Assembly (NCBI RefSeq): GCF_900141785.1
Contig: NZ_FQYP01000005.1
Coordinates: 248,001 to 312,000, forward strand
From: Aquimarina spongiae
GTDB taxonomy: Bacteria > Bacteroidota > Bacteroidia > Flavobacteriales > Flavobacteriaceae
DNA: 64,000 nt
Direction: 5' to 3'
Part shown: positions 61,608 to 64,000 of the stretch, one piece after another
Layout: every line of letters begins with the position of its first letter
Position numbering within the stretch: the first letter of the stretch is position 1
Notes under the pieces: generated by a model
Database searches by the model: none
The model's input: the letters and a program-made list of their open reading frames with translations, nothing else
What the model was told of the DNA's origin: nothing
Position numbers and translations under genes: made by a program

Positions 61608-62754
61608 TTACATATATTTCTTTCATTTTTTTTTCCTGAAATTCCCACAAAAAATTACGGATCACATAGTTCTTTGCGTTATCTCCTACACTTTTGAGGG
61701 TGGAAGTGTTTTGTACTAAAGTACGTATTTTTCTCCCTAATAATTCAGGACGATCCGGCGGGACCAGAAAACCGGTGTTATTATCATCAATAAATTCATG
61801 AACTACGGCAATATCTGAGGCGATTACAGGGGTTCCATATCCCATGGATTCAACAATCTTTAATGGGTTGCACCCTTGCTTTAAATTTCGATTGCATGCC
61901 GATAGTGGAGCAATGGTGCATAGTGCATTTTTAATTTTTGAAGCTAAAGAATTCTTGTCTAGTTCAAAATGCCAATCTATTTTATTTTCCACACCAATGT
62001 CTTCTGCCAATTTCTTGAGATACAAGGCTTTTTTTTCTGGTACAGCAATACACATCACTAATCTCATATCTAGATCTTTGACCTCTCTCATTGCTTTTAA
62101 AAGTGTTTTTAAACCCTGCCATTTTTGAATAGCCCCAAAATACAATATATAAGGGTTGGTACTATTAGTGGTATCACTCTCGTAAATTGTTACCCCATTA
62201 GGAATTAAATTTACTTTATTTTCTGAGATAGAAAACCTTTTTTGTATGTAGTCTTTGGTTACTTTAGAAGGTGTAATGATAATATCTGAGTCATGTACAC
62301 ATTGGTTTTCTAAAGATTCGATTTTATGAATAATCCCTTTATGAATCTTTGCATATCTATATGGTAGTTCTATGCTAGGGAACGCATTAATTTCAAAAAT
62401 TTTTCTGGCGTTTTTAAAGCTTTGTACTGCAGGAACCCCTCCCCAAATATCTCTAAAATGCACTAATTGGATGTCTTGACAGAGGTCGCTCTTCATGAAT
62501 TTTAAAATGTCTTCGCTAAAAAACTGTGTTCGTTTTAAAAAATTCAGTTCCTTTCGCTTCCATCGATATACATACAAAGATCGTTCTTCGTCAAATTGAA
62601 ATTGTGGCATTTCATCTGTCCCTAAGCAGATTAATAAACCAACATCAAAAGTGTTTTGTAGCGCTTTTAGGCAATGATTGATATGAGTAGCAGCTCCTTT
62701 TGTAGAAGGGAAAACATCAAATGCTATGTATAGATACTTCGGTTGGGACCTCAT
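61588..62754 (-). CDS. Glycosyltransferase family 4 protein (first of three)
   Basis: Protein of 388 residues with the GT-B fold of GT4. The N terminus, YLYIAFDVFPSTKGAATHINH, and the middle NVHFRDIWGG-like acceptor region are followed by YILYFGAIQKWQGLKTLLKAM and the donor-binding motif NPLKIVESMGYGTPVIASDIAVVHEFI. It is the first gene of the six-gene minus-strand operon and has a 247-base upstream region shared with the divergent flavoprotein gene. Confidence 0.88.
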   Translation of the reverse strand: MRSQPKYLYIAFDVFPSTKGAATHINHCLKALQNTFDVGLLICLGTDEMPQFQFDEERSLYVYRWKRKELNFLKRTQFFSEDILKFMKSDLCQDIQLVHFRDIWGGVPAVQSFKNARKIFEINAFPSIELPYRYAKIHKGIIHKIESLENQCVHDSDIIITPSKVTKDYIQKRFSISENKVNLIPNGVTIYESDTTNSTNPYILYFGAIQKWQGLKTLLKAMREVKDLDMRLVMCIAVPEKKALYLKKLAEDIGVENKIDWHFELDKNSLASKIKNALCTIAPLSACNRNLKQGCNPLKIVESMGYGTPVIASDIAVVHEFIDDNNTGFLVPPDRPELLGRKIRTLVQNTSTLKSVGDNAKNYVIRNFLWEFQEKKMKEIYVNGISCI

Positions 62755-62835
62755 TAACTTTGTTTAGTATTGCAATTTATGAACTTGTAGTTAATTTAAC
62801 CTCTAGATCTATAAAAAGAAATATGATAACTAAGA

Positions 62836-62871
62836 GGAGCCAAGTTCATCTCCAATAGCAAACTTGGTACC
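62836..62871. repeat. Imperfect inverted repeat in the divergent promoter region
   Basis: CCAAGTT (62840-62846) and AACTTGG (62861-62867) form a perfect 7-bp inverted repeat with a 14-base spacer. With two mismatches the arms extend to GGAGCCAAGTT and AACTTGGTACC. It lies between the glycosyltransferase operon and the flavoprotein gene, so it may be an operator or an RNA hairpin in the leader of the glycosyltransferase transcript. Confidence 0.4.
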
Positions 62872-63001
62872 TTATACATAATGACAAGAGTCTCATTCTT
62901 GCATCTTTATGAATTCTAATTAATAATACTTTCTTGATTTTTCAATTATAGTATTATATTGTAGAAAGAAATTAGAAATCATCTTTAATATATACCATAA
63001 A

Positions 63002-63979
63002 ATGAGTAAAGCACCCTTTATAAAAGAATTAACCTTGCCGGCTGTGGCGGCCCCCATGTTTTTAATCTCAGGACCTCAATTGGTTATTGAGTGTTGTAAA
63101 AATGGAATTGTAGGTACTTTTCCGGCATTAAACCAACGTACTTCTGAAGGATTCGAAGAATGGTTGATTGAGATTAAAGAAGCACTTTCTGATTATGAAA
63201 AGGAAACAGGTAAAAAAGCAGCACCATTTGGTGTAAATCTCATCGTTCATCATTCAAACCCTAGATTAAAAGCGGATCTCGCTTTATGTGTTAAGCATCA
63301 AGTGCCATTAATTATCACTTCTTTGGGTGCTGTTTCAGAATTGGTAGATACGGTGCATAGCTACGGGGGATTAGTATTTCATGATGTTATCAAAAAGCGA
63401 CATGCCGAAAAAGCTAGCGAAGCAGGAGTAGATGGATTAATTTTGGTTGCCGCTGGAGCAGGAGGACATGCAGGAACCTTAAATCCTATGCCATTTATTA
63501 CTGAAATTAAACAGTTCTTCAAGAAAACCATATTACTTTCCGGTTGTATTAGTACAGGAAGAGATGTAGCCTCTGCTATGCAGATGGGTGCGGATTTGGC
63601 GTATATGGGTACTCGTTTTATTAATACTGAAGAGAGCAAAGCTCCAAAAGAATATAGAGAGATGATCATCAATTGTGGAGCAAGTGATATTGTGTATACT
63701 GCTGCTATTTCTGGAGTTGCTGCCAATTTTTTAGGCCCGAGTTTACAGGCTATGGGGATTACCGAAGAAATGTTGACTAGAAAAACCAAAGTAGATTTTG
63801 GTGAAGAACTAACGGTTGATGAAAATGAAGCTAAAGCCTGGGCTACGATCTGGTCGGCAGGTCAAGGAGTGGCAGCCATTCATGATGCACCTAGCGTAAA
63901 AGATTTGATTTCAAATTTGAAGCAGGAATTTAAAACTGCCATTCAACAGCAAAATCAGTTATTAGAAACCTATGGATAG
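63002..63979 (+). CDS. Nitronate monooxygenase / NAD(P)H-dependent flavin oxidoreductase family protein
   Basis: Protein of 325 residues, a TIM barrel of the NPD/NMO family. The opening LPAVAAPMFLISGPQLVIECCKNG, the FMN phosphate-binding VDGLILVAAGAGGHAGTLNP, LLSGCISTGRDVASAMQMGADLAYMGTRFI and the C-terminal WATIWSAGQGVAAIHDAPSV are all family features. It binds FMN and oxidises nitronates or related substrates; NADPH:quinone reductase activity is an alternative. The gene is complete, ending 21 bases before the window edge. Confidence 0.9.
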   Translation: MSKAPFIKELTLPAVAAPMFLISGPQLVIECCKNGIVGTFPALNQRTSEGFEEWLIEIKEALSDYEKETGKKAAPFGVNLIVHHSNPRLKADLALCVKHQVPLIITSLGAVSELVDTVHSYGGLVFHDVIKKRHAEKASEAGVDGLILVAAGAGGHAGTLNPMPFITEIKQFFKKTILLSGCISTGRDVASAMQMGADLAYMGTRFINTEESKAPKEYREMIINCGASDIVYTAAISGVAANFLGPSLQAMGITEEMLTRKTKVDFGEELTVDENEAKAWATIWSAGQGVAAIHDAPSVKDLISNLKQEFKTAIQQQNQLLETYG

Positions 63980-64000
63980 TGATAGTATCAAAGATTAACT

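Noticed and set aside
1-64000. tRNA, rRNA, insertion sequences or prophage genes
   Set aside because: None of the gaps shows cloverleaf-like arms, transposase motifs or flanking terminal inverted repeats on reading; a covariance-model scan was not possible and could still find a small RNA.

Overview
The window is an AT-rich stretch of a chromosome from the phylum Bacteroidota, most likely a marine member of the Flavobacteriaceae. This rests on several signs: promoter boxes of the TAnnTTTG type, a TonB-dependent receptor with a carboxypeptidase-like N-terminal domain, arginine decarboxylase and HYC/CC/PP proteins of flavobacterial type, many small lipoproteins, and AraC regulators next to oxidoreductase operons. 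No phage, insertion sequence, CRISPR array, rRNA or tRNA gene was seen. Genus-level placement is not possible from reading alone.

Layout. 1-3.9 kb: the end of a cyclase gene, then small stress-type or unknown genes (DUF1648, two DinB-fold proteins, SRPBCC) and a leucine-rich-repeat gene broken by a third copy of an 8-bp repeat. 4-6.4 kb (minus): serine hydrolase, small membrane protein, ECF sigma factor and a probable sigma-associated membrane protein. 6.6-9.2 kb: AraC regulator, DUF1772 protein and NmrA-type reductase. 9.3-12.8 kb (minus): a three-gene biotin-dependent acyl-CoA carboxylase. 12.8-15.4 kb (minus): a DEDDh exonuclease with a cNMP/CBS/DUF294 protein. 15.6-19 kb: LysE exporter, DUF1761 protein, YdjM-like membrane protein and a FemAB/GNAT-like protein. 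19.1-24.8 kb: a short putative lipoprotein, two stand-alone receiver proteins, a TonB-dependent receptor and a YfiR-domain histidine kinase.

24.8-34.1 kb: an eight-gene minus-strand operon plus a divergent AraC regulator. It reads as a periplasmic 3-keto-sugar route. A GMC dehydrogenase with its small subunit and a cytochrome c lipoprotein would oxidise a sugar. A DUF1080 lipoprotein would cleave the keto-glycoside, an MFS permease would import the product, and two isomerases plus a Gfo/Idh/MocA oxidoreductase would process it. 34.1-42.1 kb: a copper/silver efflux operon (HYC_CC_PP protein, CusA, CusC-type TolC, HMA-MauE fusion, CusB with DUF3347). 42.1-49.1 kb: a DedA-like small transporter, an unknown exported protein, a dihaem cytochrome with an IorAB-type molybdenum hydroxylase, and an AraC regulator.

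50-57.6 kb: a long plus-strand run starting with speA, speB and a deoxyhypusine-synthase-like gene (arginine to putrescine and probably homospermidine). It continues through an acidic-tail protein, VOC, RMD1/YagE, a RimB-RimK fusion, Nudix, and two related small proteins of which one is exported. 57.8-62.8 kb (minus): six tightly packed genes with three GT-B glycosyltransferases, a lipoprotein, a Cys-rich/Gly-rich protein and a two-helix membrane protein. This is the least explained locus in the window. The window ends with a nitronate-monooxygenase-like flavoprotein.
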